Of a DNA stretch of 64,000 nucleotides, positions 52,790-61,557 are shown one piece after another. Below the pieces are notes generated by a model, which searched no databases, was not told where the DNA came from, and worked only from the letters and a program-made list of their open reading frames with translations. The position numbers and the translations under genes are program-made. Position 1 is the first letter of the stretch. The number at the start of each line of letters is the position of its first letter. This DNA is from Prevotella sp. (GTDB lineage Bacteria; Bacteroidota; Bacteroidia; Bacteroidales; Bacteroidaceae). Where the stretch lies: NCBI GenBank assembly GCA_017428925.1, contig JAFRPY010000008.1, forward strand, positions 1-64,000, written 5' to 3'.

Positions 52790-55700
52790 TTACAGCGTAA
52801 CATTAACACCGAAGGTGAAGGCACGGCTCTTGGGGTAAGACGAGAAGTCAATACCTGGAGTCAGGCCTGAGTAGCTGCTGTTGCGAACGTATGAACTCAC
52901 TTCGGGATCATAGCCGGGATAATTGGTTATCACGAAGAGGTTTGTACCTGTCACATAGAAGCGCAGGCGCTGGATACCTACCTTCCTAGTGAGTTTGTTG
53001 GGAAGGGTGTAACCTAATGTTACACTCTGCAAACGCAGGAATGAAGCATCGTCCATTGCCCAGTCTGTGGGAACGACAACAGCGTCGCCAGTAGAGAATG
53101 GACTCCACATAGACTTGGCTGCCTGGCCGTTGCCGCCTTCGTTCCAGTAGGCAAGGTCTTCAAGCGATTTCAGCAGCACACCTGTTTCAGGATTAATGTA
53201 CGAGTAAGCGTTGGCTTGACTCATATCGTCGCGCATATTCGGCCATGTACCAGCACGATAGCGTGAGCTGGTCTGAATCTTGTTGGCATTGTAAATTTCG
53301 TTGCCCACCTTATAAGTGAAGTTTACGTTGAAGTCGAAATCATAGACAGTGCCGTTGAATCCGAAACCACCAGAGAAATCGGGGTTGGTGTCACCGATGA
53401 CAGTGATATCGTTGGCATCAACTACGCCGTCACCATTGAGGTCCTTCAGTTTCATTACACCGGGACGGATGCCAGGACGGCCACCGAGAAGTGAAGTGGT
53501 AGCTACGCCGTCTTTCAGAATATATTCTCCAGTTACTTCATTGTAGCTGGCGAAGTCGGCGGTAGTGTAGTAACCGTCGCTCATCCATCCATAGACCAGA
53601 CCAATGGGATCACCCACGCGGACAATGTAGTCCTGCTGGTTCTTGTTGTCAGTGCTTGCCCATCCTGATGCAAATGTCATTTCCTCAAGTCCGTTGGCAA
53701 GGCTCTTTACGTTAGACTTGTCGAAGCCGATATTGAAGTTGGCGCTCAGCGAGAAATTCTTCTTCTGGAAGATGGCTGCGTTGACTGTCAATTCAACACC
53801 CTTGTTGCTGGTAGATGCACTGTTCTCGTATACAGTGGTATAGCCTGGTGCAGCAATCGTATGGTTGATGAGCAGGTCGTCGGTGTTGTTCCAGTATACG
53901 TCGACGTTACCGTTGATGCGCTCATTGAAGAAACCGAAGTCGAGACCAAGGTTACGTGTGGTGCGCTTCTCCCAAGTAAGTAGTGGGTTGGCCAGCACGG
54001 TGGTTACCGACTGGTGAGAGTTAGCCGTCTCTCCAACGCCATAACGCTTAGAACCGCTATTGGTGCTGTAGAGCTGCTGGAACATATAGCTGGGCAGTTT
54101 GTCGTTACCCACCTTACCGTAAGATACACGGAGTTTCAAGTTTGAGAGCCACTTGTGAGTGCCTTCCATAAACGGCTCGTCGATGATGCGCCATGATGCG
54201 GCAGCTGCGGGGAAGAAGCCCCACTGGTGTCCGTCGGCAAACTGTGAGCTGCCGTCCTCGCGAACTGTAACGGTCAGCAAATAACGGTCGAGTAACGTAT
54301 AGTTCAAGCGACCGAAGAACGAAACCTTGTTGCTGTTAGGAGCAACATAACCTGACATGGACTGCATGGTGCCCAAACCGAAATTAGCAAAGACATCTTC
54401 AGCACTGAAAGCCTGGCTGAAGTTGTTGGCACTCATTTCGCTGTAGTTTGAACGGCTGGAGCGATACTCCTGACCGCCCATCACGTTAATATGATGAATC
54501 TTGTTGATTTTGGTGTCGTAAGTCAATGTGAAACTTTCACGGATGCTGCTGGTGTTGGTCTTGCGCCAGTCGGCCAGCGGCATACCACCTACGTAAGAGG
54601 CTTGTGTGGTGATGGAACCGTACCAGTTCTTCACTTCGTTGAAACCATAGCCATAGCCTCCTTCCAGATGAGCCTTAAGACCTTTCAGAGGAGTGGTCCA
54701 GTCGAGGGCGGCATTGAAGTTGAAGCCGCGGTTGTTGCGGCGACGCCAGTACTGTGCCGACTGATCGGCCAGTGACATATTCGAGCGGTTGTATTCCTCA
54801 ATTTCCTCGTCGGACATCGTTGAGAAGTCAGGAGTAATCATCTCCGACAGACCTTTAGTAGCCACACCGTAGATGGCATTCTCGGTACGTACCTTATAAG
54901 TACCACCCTGAGTTCCCTGACCGTTTGCCGTCTGGTCGTTTACACGAGCCGTCATCGAGAATTTCAGTTTCTTGTTGATGTCGTGATTCAACTTGAAGAG
55001 GAAAGCGTAGCGGTTGAAGTCATTGTTAGGCATCAGACCGGAATTGTAGTCATAGGTTCCTGAGAGCGAGTACTTGGTCTTGTCGGTACCACCGCTAATG
55101 CTTAGGTTATGGCTCTGCGAGAGCGTACTGGAACCGAACAGGTCGTCCTGCCAGTCGATGGCTTCTATACTCTTGTAAAGATAGAGGTCGTCGAATACAC
55201 CGAACTGACGGTAGAATTTATTCAGTTCACTATCACCACCGAGTGCAGCATATTCATAGTTAGACATTACATAGTCGTAAGTCTTCATCGGACTCAGACG
55301 CTTGGCCACCTTTTTGGTCTGAAGATAGCCGTTATAGCTGATTTGAGTACGGCCAGCCTTGGCATTCTTGGTGGTGATAAGGATTACACCGTTGGCACCT
55401 TCCGAACCGTAGATAGCTGTCGATGAGGCATCCTTCAGCACGGTGATGTCTTCGATGTCATTGGGTGAAAGGTCGCTGAGCGAACCGCCCTGGAATCCGT
55501 CGATAACGATTAGCGGAGAGTTGTCACCCGTAATTGAACCGCCACCACGCACGCGAACCAGGATTTCAGCGTCGGGAGAACCGTCGGTGGTGGTGATGTT
55601 CACACCGGCCATCTTACCCGTAAGTGCTTCCGTGACATTGGCCACAGGAACTTTCACCAAGTCCTGTCCCTGCACGGTAGCTACCGATCCCGTTAGGTCT

Positions 55701-56050
55701 TTCTTGCGTACAGAGCCGTAACCGATGACCACCACCTCGTTCAGACTGGCAGCCTCGTCCTCAAGCACAATGTTTACTACACTCTTACCCTTGGCATCCA
55801 CCGTCTGCGTCTTCATACCCACGTATGAAACGGTCAGTTGGCCGTTGCCGGTAAGATTGATGGAGAAGTTACCATCAAGGTCGGTCACAGCGCCGCCCTT
55901 GGTACCTTTCTCCTGGACTGTCGCACCGATGATGGCTTCACCCGTGGCGTCCTTCACAGTTCCCTTCACTGTTTGCGCCGAAGCCGAACCCATGATACAC
56001 ATGAACATGGCTATAAGCGCAATTCGAAAAGTTTTCAAATTACCAGACAT
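52790..56050 (-). CDS. SusC/RagA family TonB-linked outer-membrane receptor
   Basis: 1086 residues. Signal peptide, then the CarboxypepD-like N-terminal extension (about 26-110: VKGTVKDATGEAIIGATVQ), plug domain (about 120-230: EVVVIGYGSVRKKDLTGSVA, VRVRGGGSI, IYGSEGANGVILITTK) and a 22-strand barrel ending GVNVTL. It imports large oligosaccharides with TonB energy. It is first of the operon and probably pectin-specific because of the co-encoded GH28 and the nearby methylesterase. The promoter -7 box is 107 bp upstream, with a 14-bp palindrome further upstream. Confidence 0.96.
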   Translation of the reverse strand: MSGNLKTFRIALIAMFMCIMGSASAQTVKGTVKDATGEAIIGATVQEKGTKGGAVTDLDGNFSINLTGNGQLTVSYVGMKTQTVDAKGKSVVNIVLEDEAASLNEVVVIGYGSVRKKDLTGSVATVQGQDLVKVPVANVTEALTGKMAGVNITTTDGSPDAEILVRVRGGGSITGDNSPLIVIDGFQGGSLSDLSPNDIEDITVLKDASSTAIYGSEGANGVILITTKNAKAGRTQISYNGYLQTKKVAKRLSPMKTYDYVMSNYEYAALGGDSELNKFYRQFGVFDDLYLYKSIEAIDWQDDLFGSSTLSQSHNLSISGGTDKTKYSLSGTYDYNSGLMPNNDFNRYAFLFKLNHDINKKLKFSMTARVNDQTANGQGTQGGTYKVRTENAIYGVATKGLSEMITPDFSTMSDEEIEEYNRSNMSLADQSAQYWRRRNNRGFNFNAALDWTTPLKGLKAHLEGGYGYGFNEVKNWYGSITTQASYVGGMPLADWRKTNTSSIRESFTLTYDTKINKIHHINVMGGQEYRSSRSNYSEMSANNFSQAFSAEDVFANFGLGTMQSMSGYVAPNSNKVSFFGRLNYTLLDRYLLTVTVREDGSSQFADGHQWGFFPAAAASWRIIDEPFMEGTHKWLSNLKLRVSYGKVGNDKLPSYMFQQLYSTNSGSKRYGVGETANSHQSVTTVLANPLLTWEKRTTRNLGLDFGFFNERINGNVDVYWNNTDDLLINHTIAAPGYTTVYENSASTSNKGVELTVNAAIFQKKNFSLSANFNIGFDKSNVKSLANGLEEMTFASGWASTDNKNQQDYIVRVGDPIGLVYGWMSDGYYTTADFASYNEVTGEYILKDGVATTSLLGGRPGIRPGVMKLKDLNGDGVVDANDITVIGDTNPDFSGGFGFNGTVYDFDFNVNFTYKVGNEIYNANKIQTSSRYRAGTWPNMRDDMSQANAYSYINPETGVLLKSLEDLAYWNEGGNGQAAKSMWSPFSTGDAVVVPTDWAMDDASFLRLQSVTLGYTLPNKLTRKVGIQRLRFYVTGTNLFVITNYPGYDPEVSSYVRNSSYSGLTPGIDFSSYPKSRAFTFGVNVTL

Positions 56051-56156
56051 AGATATTTTATTTAATTAGACATATAGATTCAGCTTGTCAAACTAGTTGC
56101 CAGCTAGATTCCGATTTGTTTATAATAGATTTAGAAAATCTTAATATTAAGTTCTG

Positions 56157-56164
56157 CAAAGATA
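56157..56164 (-). promoter_or_regulatory. -7 box of the susC operon
   Basis: The minus strand reads TATCTTTG, giving a leader of about 100 nt before ATG 56050. Confidence 0.65.
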
Positions 56165-56218
56165 AGTGTTTTAATAATTTTATGCAAATGTTTTAACGAA
56201 AAGTTTAATAAAACTTCC

Positions 56219-56232
56219 CGCAAACGTTTGCG
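56219..56232. promoter_or_regulatory. LacI/PurR-like operator upstream of susC
   Basis: CGCAAACGTTTGCG, a perfect 14-bp palindrome with the AAACGTTT core typical of LacI-family sites. It begins 55 bp upstream of the susC -7 box, an activator-like position. A near copy is at 60446-60459. Confidence 0.6.
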
Positions 56233-56271
56233 AAATGTTTGCTGCCAAATGTGTTTTGTGGAATTATAAAT

Positions 56272-56304
56272 AATTAGGGGCGCAATATATATGCGCCCCT
56301 AATT
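56272..56304 (-). terminator. Terminator of the pectin methylesterase gene
   Basis: A perfect 13-bp stem AATTAGGGGCGCA/TGCGCCCCTAATT around ATATATA, 24 bp after the stop codon at 56328. Confidence 0.85.
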
Positions 56305-56327
56305 AAGATAATGTACGTGAACGTTAT

Positions 56328-59300
56328 TTATTTACTCACGAACTTTTTGCCGTTGATGATAACAATACCCTTGAACGACTTGTTTACCTTTTGTCCGGCA
56401 AGATTGAATATACCCTCATTGGCTTTCTGTCCGGCGGCATTGATGGCGCTGATGCCGTCAGTACCATAACCGATACGCTCCTTGAACAGGTCGGGCGTGT
56501 TTTCAAACACTTTCTCCTTGGTGTAGTTGGCAGCCTCTTCAGCGTCAATGATGGTCTCATATTTCTTGTTGCCAGAGCTATGAGTGAATTCGATGATATT
56601 ACTTTCGGGGGTAATATTTTCACCGCTTTCGTTCTTGGTGTTATACTCATAGAAACCATAGGCAGCACAGTTCATTCCTGCTGCGGTAAAGCGGCTGCTG
56701 GCGAGTTTCTCAGGCTGCATCACGGTAGTGTTCAGCCAGCGTAGGTAGGAAGGAGCTCCCCAAGAGCGACCCCAATTGAAGGTTGCAGAGTGGGTGTCTA
56801 CAGTACAGTTCTGCATCACGTAGCCATATTTCTTGGCTCCGTTGGGAGCTGCAATGGTCACGTCGCCCTTTCCTTCAGTCATTTCGCGGCTTTCATTGTA
56901 GAAGAGGACGTTGTCGAAGAACACGTCACCGCCGCCGCATACATAGTCCACAAGACCGTGAATCTCGCAATCCACGAAATAGAACTGTCCGCTGTTGTTA
57001 TTGCTGTAATAGGTATCCTGATAGGAGAGCATCGTGACGTTCTTGCAAACGGTATAGTTACCCTTGTCCTGCAGGCAGACGGCACGTCCGGCATCTTTCG
57101 AGGCCTTTCCTGTAGAGGGATCGTAATATGGATATTCGTTCTTCAGCGTCAGGTTCTCCAGCATCAGGTACTTGCTGGTGTTCAACAGCGTGGCTGTTAC
57201 GCCGATACCTTCAGCAGTAGGCTTATTCTTGATAACAACGCCATCCTGGCTCTCACCCTTGATGGTGATGTTGTCGCGTCCGATGGTGGTAAGTGTCCTC
57301 TGTCCCAGGTCGTATGTGCCGTTTGGCAGGATGATGGTCACTAATTCGTTACCAGAAACGCCGTTGGCAGCATCGAGTGCATCGAGGAAACTGCTGGCAT
57401 CACCGGCAAAGACGGTGAATGTGTTGCCTTCCCTGGTGTAGTTTGTTGTAGTGGTGTTCAGCACGGTGATGCTGTGCACATAGGCCGTACCGTTGAAGGT
57501 CAGCGTCAGTGTGCCTGCCTCGCCTTCGTATTCGATGGATTGCATGCCACCGTCGGTTTCCATCTTTGCACTTGCAATAGACTCTCCGTTAGAGGCATTG
57601 ATGGGAGCGTCGGCACTATAAGCGCAAAGGCTCAGTGTGACGGAAGCCTTCTTGCCTACGAGCAGTTCAATCTTGTCGCCGTTCTGGAAAGCCCAGCCGT
57701 GCTGCTTGTCGTGCCAGTAACCGTTACCTACAGAGTTGAATCCCTCATGGTCGGCATCATCGAAATTGGCATCGGCAAGATTGAAGGTATATTTCTTGCT
57801 GTCGCTCGACACTTCAATTTCTGTCTCCACGGCATAAAGACTGATGTTCCCGGTGACGACATCGGTTGTCTTATATTTTTCTCCCACATAGTTCTGCTTG
57901 AACCATCCGCGGGCCTTATAGCCTTCCTTGGCACCAGTTACACTTTCGATGTCAACGGCAAATGCGCCGATGGCAGCATCCTTCTCCACGATCTGTGTAC
58001 CGATTTCTGTCCCGTCAAGTCCGATAAAGGTCAAGGTGAAATCGGGCTTCTGAACGATATTCAAGATGTAGTTCACCGAAGTCTCGCCGGCAGTCATCGG
58101 AATGGTTACCTTGCAGGAAGTCTCTGTTCCCTCGTAGGTCACAGTTCCGATTTCGCCGCTGGCAGCCGTAATCTCGGTCAACGGATTGCTCTCGCTTACC
58201 ATTGCAGCACTCTTCGAGAGTTCCACGGTTCCGACAAAGTCTGCACCGTCAGCCTCAAACACATCGTCAGCTGCATATTCCGTTCCGTTCATCTTGAACG
58301 AAGCCAATATGGGCAGTTCCTTCTCGGTTCCGCTCAGTGTTCCTTCGATAATGATGTCGCAGAAGCCGACTTGCTTGTTGTTGTCGAGATTGTAAAGATT
58401 CAGTTTCAGTCCGCATTGTCCTTCTGCCACTGTGGCTCCTGTGACGTCGAATGAATATTCTGAATACTTTGCATCGCCGTCATCTTCTTTAGGGTTGGTG
58501 CCGTCGTTGCGGTTTGGAATTCTGCCAGTTGCCAGGCTTACGGTTGTTTCATCAGGATTCATCCAGGCAATGTCAACACCGCTGCCGTTTGTGCCATAGC
58601 GGGTTGCCTTGAACGACACTTTTGTCGGGGTGAAGGTAAAGCCGGGCTTCGGGTTGATTAAGAATATGATGTTGTTTGTCTCCGCCGCCGCAGTTTCCTT
58701 TGCAGCAGGTTGGAATGCCGTCTGCACCATATCCGTAATTCCATTAGGATTCTTCATGCCAACTATACTCAGGTTAGAGCCATAGACCACCTTGCTCGAC
58801 AGGAAGTAGTCGGCATCGTCGCCGAATTCAGCGGTCTGTCCTTCTGTTCCCAGATTGAATGGGAAGGTTGCCGTCACGGCTTCGTTGTCGAGGGTTGTCG
58901 CTTCCTTCGGAGCATATTGGGTGACGGAGATAGCATTAATATAGTTGCTGCCGCTAGTTGAAACCACAGAAACATAACCTTTCTCAGCATCAGCTATTGT
59001 GGCTTTATACTCAGTATCCTTTTCTGTAGCATCCTTGCCTCCAACACTATAGCTGAAATAGCCAGGATAGCCGGCAACAGAAACCAAGTCATCTTTGTTC
59101 TTGACCGGTATCTGCATCTCTACGCCATTGCCCACATAGTAGCTATTGTCGTTGTTCTTGATCTGACCGCCGTTATAGACAATAGTCATCTCAATACCTT
59201 CTACATTGGAGGCCATCGTCTCGGCAGTATATGTTCCACCATCAGCCTTGGGTGCAAGTTGGGCACAGTTGTTGGCGAAGTCCCAGGTGGCAGTTATATC

Positions 59301-60299
59301 CTCGGCGGTGGGATTGTCTGATGTTTCGGTCTTGGTAATGGCAATGAACGGGCAATAGTTCATGCCCGTGATGGTTAGCGTGGTGGCATCACCCTCGTAG
59401 ATGAGTTCGGTAACGTTAGAGCGGTCGTTCTTCCAGCATGCCGCTGCAGGGGTGGCGGTGGCTACAGTTTCGCCATTGCTGTTGGTAACAACGATGTCTT
59501 TTGTGCTGTAGGTGCACTGGCCTACCTGAATCTTCACGCTACCGGGAACGGCAACGATGACTTTCATTCCCGTGAGGCCATGCTCGCTGTGGTACTTACC
59601 GGTAATCGTAGCAATGGAACTGGCGTCGGAGGCAGCCACGCGGCTAACTGTTCCGTCTCCAGCAACGGCAATGCCCAATTCAACAGCCGTGCCTTGCACA
59701 AGCTCTTCAGAAGTGAGGAGCGTTCCTTCCTGATTGTTGACGATGGCTGAGAAGTCCTTGAACTCTGCTGGTGCAACATATTTCCTGACTGCGATGAACG
59801 GGCAATAACTCATGCCCGTGATGGTTAGCGTGGTGGCATCACCCTCGTAGATGAGTTCGGTAACGTTAGAGCGGTCGTTTTTCCAGCATGCCGCTGCAGG
59901 GGTGGCGGTGGCTACAGTTTCGCCATTGCTGTTGGTAACAACGATGTCTTTTGTGCTGTAGGTGCACTGGCCTACCTGAATCTTCACGCTGCCGGGAACG
60001 GCAACGATGACTTTCATTCCCGTGAGGCCATGCTCGCTGTGGTACTTACCGGTAATTGTAGCAATGGAACTGGCGTCGGAGGCAGCCACGCGGCTAACTG
60101 TTCCGTCCTCAGCAACGTCAATGCCCAATTCAACAGCCGTGCCTTGCACAAGCTCTTCAGAAGTGAGGAGCGTTCCTTCCTGATTGTTGACGATTGCAGC
60201 AAAGTCCTTAAACTCTGCAGGGTCGGCAGCAAACAAACTACCTCCACAGAGCATCACAAAAACACTCAGAATTGTAAAACGTAGTAATTTGTACTTCAT
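56328..60299 (-). CDS. Large multidomain pectin methylesterase (CE8)
   Basis: 1323 residues. Signal peptide at 1-24. Two almost identical 150-residue units (about 28-172 and 178-322) have a jelly-roll CBM look. They are followed by diverged related domains (WDFANNCAQLAPKA; FPFNLGTEGQ), an Ig-like segment and an InlB-like B-repeat (about 765-840), then a further jelly-roll domain. The CE8 beta-helix is C-terminal (about 985-1270): YQDT (catalytic Asp near 1093), GLVDYVCGGGDVFF (Asp near 1117) and WGRSWG. It ends NLAGQKVNKSFKGIVII-NGKKF, a sorting-like tail. It removes methyl esters from pectin before GH28 cleavage. Confidence 0.9.
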   Translation of the reverse strand: MKYKLLRFTILSVFVMLCGGSLFAADPAEFKDFAAIVNNQEGTLLTSEELVQGTAVELGIDVAEDGTVSRVAASDASSIATITGKYHSEHGLTGMKVIVAVPGSVKIQVGQCTYSTKDIVVTNSNGETVATATPAAACWKNDRSNVTELIYEGDATTLTITGMSYCPFIAVRKYVAPAEFKDFSAIVNNQEGTLLTSEELVQGTAVELGIAVAGDGTVSRVAASDASSIATITGKYHSEHGLTGMKVIVAVPGSVKIQVGQCTYSTKDIVVTNSNGETVATATPAAACWKNDRSNVTELIYEGDATTLTITGMNYCPFIAITKTETSDNPTAEDITATWDFANNCAQLAPKADGGTYTAETMASNVEGIEMTIVYNGGQIKNNDNSYYVGNGVEMQIPVKNKDDLVSVAGYPGYFSYSVGGKDATEKDTEYKATIADAEKGYVSVVSTSGSNYINAISVTQYAPKEATTLDNEAVTATFPFNLGTEGQTAEFGDDADYFLSSKVVYGSNLSIVGMKNPNGITDMVQTAFQPAAKETAAAETNNIIFLINPKPGFTFTPTKVSFKATRYGTNGSGVDIAWMNPDETTVSLATGRIPNRNDGTNPKEDDGDAKYSEYSFDVTGATVAEGQCGLKLNLYNLDNNKQVGFCDIIIEGTLSGTEKELPILASFKMNGTEYAADDVFEADGADFVGTVELSKSAAMVSESNPLTEITAASGEIGTVTYEGTETSCKVTIPMTAGETSVNYILNIVQKPDFTLTFIGLDGTEIGTQIVEKDAAIGAFAVDIESVTGAKEGYKARGWFKQNYVGEKYKTTDVVTGNISLYAVETEIEVSSDSKKYTFNLADANFDDADHEGFNSVGNGYWHDKQHGWAFQNGDKIELLVGKKASVTLSLCAYSADAPINASNGESIASAKMETDGGMQSIEYEGEAGTLTLTFNGTAYVHSITVLNTTTTNYTREGNTFTVFAGDASSFLDALDAANGVSGNELVTIILPNGTYDLGQRTLTTIGRDNITIKGESQDGVVIKNKPTAEGIGVTATLLNTSKYLMLENLTLKNEYPYYDPSTGKASKDAGRAVCLQDKGNYTVCKNVTMLSYQDTYYSNNNSGQFYFVDCEIHGLVDYVCGGGDVFFDNVLFYNESREMTEGKGDVTIAAPNGAKKYGYVMQNCTVDTHSATFNWGRSWGAPSYLRWLNTTVMQPEKLASSRFTAAGMNCAAYGFYEYNTKNESGENITPESNIIEFTHSSGNKKYETIIDAEEAANYTKEKVFENTPDLFKERIGYGTDGISAINAAGQKANEGIFNLAGQKVNKSFKGIVIINGKKFVSK
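59341..60222. repeat. 450-bp tandem duplication inside the methylesterase gene
   Basis: Two blocks of about 432 bp at 59341-59772 and 59791-60222 are offset by exactly 450 bp (150 codons) and differ at only a few bases. The near-identity at DNA level, including synonymous positions, indicates a recent event. Confidence 0.92.
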
Positions 60300-60380
60300 T
60301 TGTTTTAGGTTTTAGTTTATAATTAAATAATAATGTATACCCTTAGGTTGTGGTCAGAACAATTAATGCAGATTGCGGTG

Positions 60381-60388
60381 CAAAATTA
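60381..60388 (-). promoter_or_regulatory. -7 box of the methylesterase gene
   Basis: The minus strand reads TAATTTTG, about 82 nt before ATG 60299. Confidence 0.55.
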
Positions 60389-60445
60389 AGAAAAAATAAA
60401 TAATGAAATGCAAATGAAATGTTAAATTCAATAAAACCGATTCAG

Positions 60446-60459
60446 CGTAAACGTTTTCG
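60446..60459. promoter_or_regulatory. LacI/PurR-like operator upstream of the methylesterase gene
   Basis: CGTAAACGTTTTCG, one mismatched pair from a palindrome and 12 of 14 bases identical to the susC-operon site. It starts 58 bp upstream of the methylesterase -7 box and 45 bp before the divergent gene's -7 box. Confidence 0.55.
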
Positions 60460-60503
60460 GATTAAAAAACTTTCTATAATTTGGTTAATTCGAAATATAT
60501 TTC

Positions 60504-60511
60504 TAATTTTG
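60504..60511 (+). promoter_or_regulatory. -7 box of the divergent secreted-protein gene
   Basis: TAATTTTG, 44 nt before ATG 60556. Confidence 0.55.
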
Positions 60512-60555
60512 TCGCCAAATATATACATTAATTAATTAACTAAAACCAATTTAAT

Positions 60556-61359
60556 ATGAAGAAAATTTTTACTCTTATTTCAGTGGCTTTGATGGCCATG
60601 AGTGCGAATGCTCAGAATGAGACTTTCGTGTTTGTTGAAAACACTGCTTATGAAGCAGGCCAAACCTACACGACAGAAAATACCGAGATGACTATCGGTA
60701 CTGATGCTAGCCTGAAGAACAGCGGCAAACCTACTCTTAAGTCGCACAAGGCTTATATCTTAAGTACAGGCCTTTCACAAAAAGCGAGTGTCAAGAATTC
60801 AGATACGGGTGAAATGGAAGAAAAAGACCGCTATCTGTTGTTAGAGGCTAACACCAACCCGACTGCTTATGACGCTGAACTTGATAAGAATGTGGGTTAT
60901 ACGCCAGACAACAAATTGATTCCGGAAGTTGGCGCATATTACATTATTAAGGCCAAGAAGGCAGGAAAGATTATGGCAGGTGTCGTGGTGAACTCAGGCA
61001 AGTCTTTGTATGTGGTAAAAGCTTCCGACCAGGAATGCCTTCCTACCTCAGCATTAACTTGTACAACCGATGGTGATGAAGGAACGGTTCTTGCCTTGGA
61101 TGAGAACTTCCAAACAAGTGAGAAACTTACCGGCACCGTAGAATTTGATGTAGTTGCAGATGAATCTTACTATGTATTCTGCACTGGTTCTAAGATAGGC
61201 TTCTTCGGCTATGTCTTTACTCCTGGAACAGAAAGCGGTATCAGCAGCGTAAAGACCGCTGAGCAGATGAACAACGTGATCTACAACGTGGCCGGACAGA
61301 AGGTGAATGCTCAGTATAAGGGCATTACGATTCAGAATGGCAAGAAGGTAATCAAGTAA
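60556..61359 (+). CDS. Secreted protein with sorting-like C-terminal tail, unknown function
   Basis: 267 residues. Signal peptide MKKIFTLISVALMAMSANAQ is followed by a beta-rich body and the tail NNVIYNVAGQKVNAQYKG then IQNGKKVIK, nearly the same as the tail of the divergent methylesterase. The body (about 25-225) looks like a lone jelly-roll sugar-binding module, with SYYVFCTGSKIGFFGYVF near its end. This suggests a free carbohydrate-binding protein, but no named family is recognised. It shares the operator region 60446-60459 with the methylesterase gene. Confidence 0.75.
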   Translation: MKKIFTLISVALMAMSANAQNETFVFVENTAYEAGQTYTTENTEMTIGTDASLKNSGKPTLKSHKAYILSTGLSQKASVKNSDTGEMEEKDRYLLLEANTNPTAYDAELDKNVGYTPDNKLIPEVGAYYIIKAKKAGKIMAGVVVNSGKSLYVVKASDQECLPTSALTCTTDGDEGTVLALDENFQTSEKLTGTVEFDVVADESYYVFCTGSKIGFFGYVFTPGTESGISSVKTAEQMNNVIYNVAGQKVNAQYKGITIQNGKKVIK

Positions 61360-61406
61360 AGTGAAGGAATAGGCGAGCGTCTATACTCTCGCTATTTCAA
61401 GAATAT

Positions 61407-61448
61407 CCGCCACCGAGACGATTTGCGTCTTGGTGGCGGAAGTTTTTT
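61407..61448 (+). terminator. Terminator after the secreted-protein gene
   Basis: CCGCCACCGAGACG pairs with CGTCTTGGTGGCGG (one G-U) around ATTTG, followed by GTTTTTTT. Confidence 0.88.
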
Positions 61449-61500
61449 TATGGCTGTAAGCGCGGCGGGCAAAGTCTTAATGCGAAACTGCTCCCCTTGT

Positions 61501-61557
61501 GCAGTTTTACTGCCAAAGTTTTGCAGTTTTACTGCTCCTTATCAGCAGTTTTACTGC
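61501..61557. repeat. GCAGTTTTACTGC array, exact 22-bp period
   Basis: Three identical 13-bp palindromic units (GCAG/CTGC arms around TTTTA) start at 61501, 61523 and 61545. The second covers the stop codon of the DUF6078 gene and the third lies within its coding end. Confidence 0.85.
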
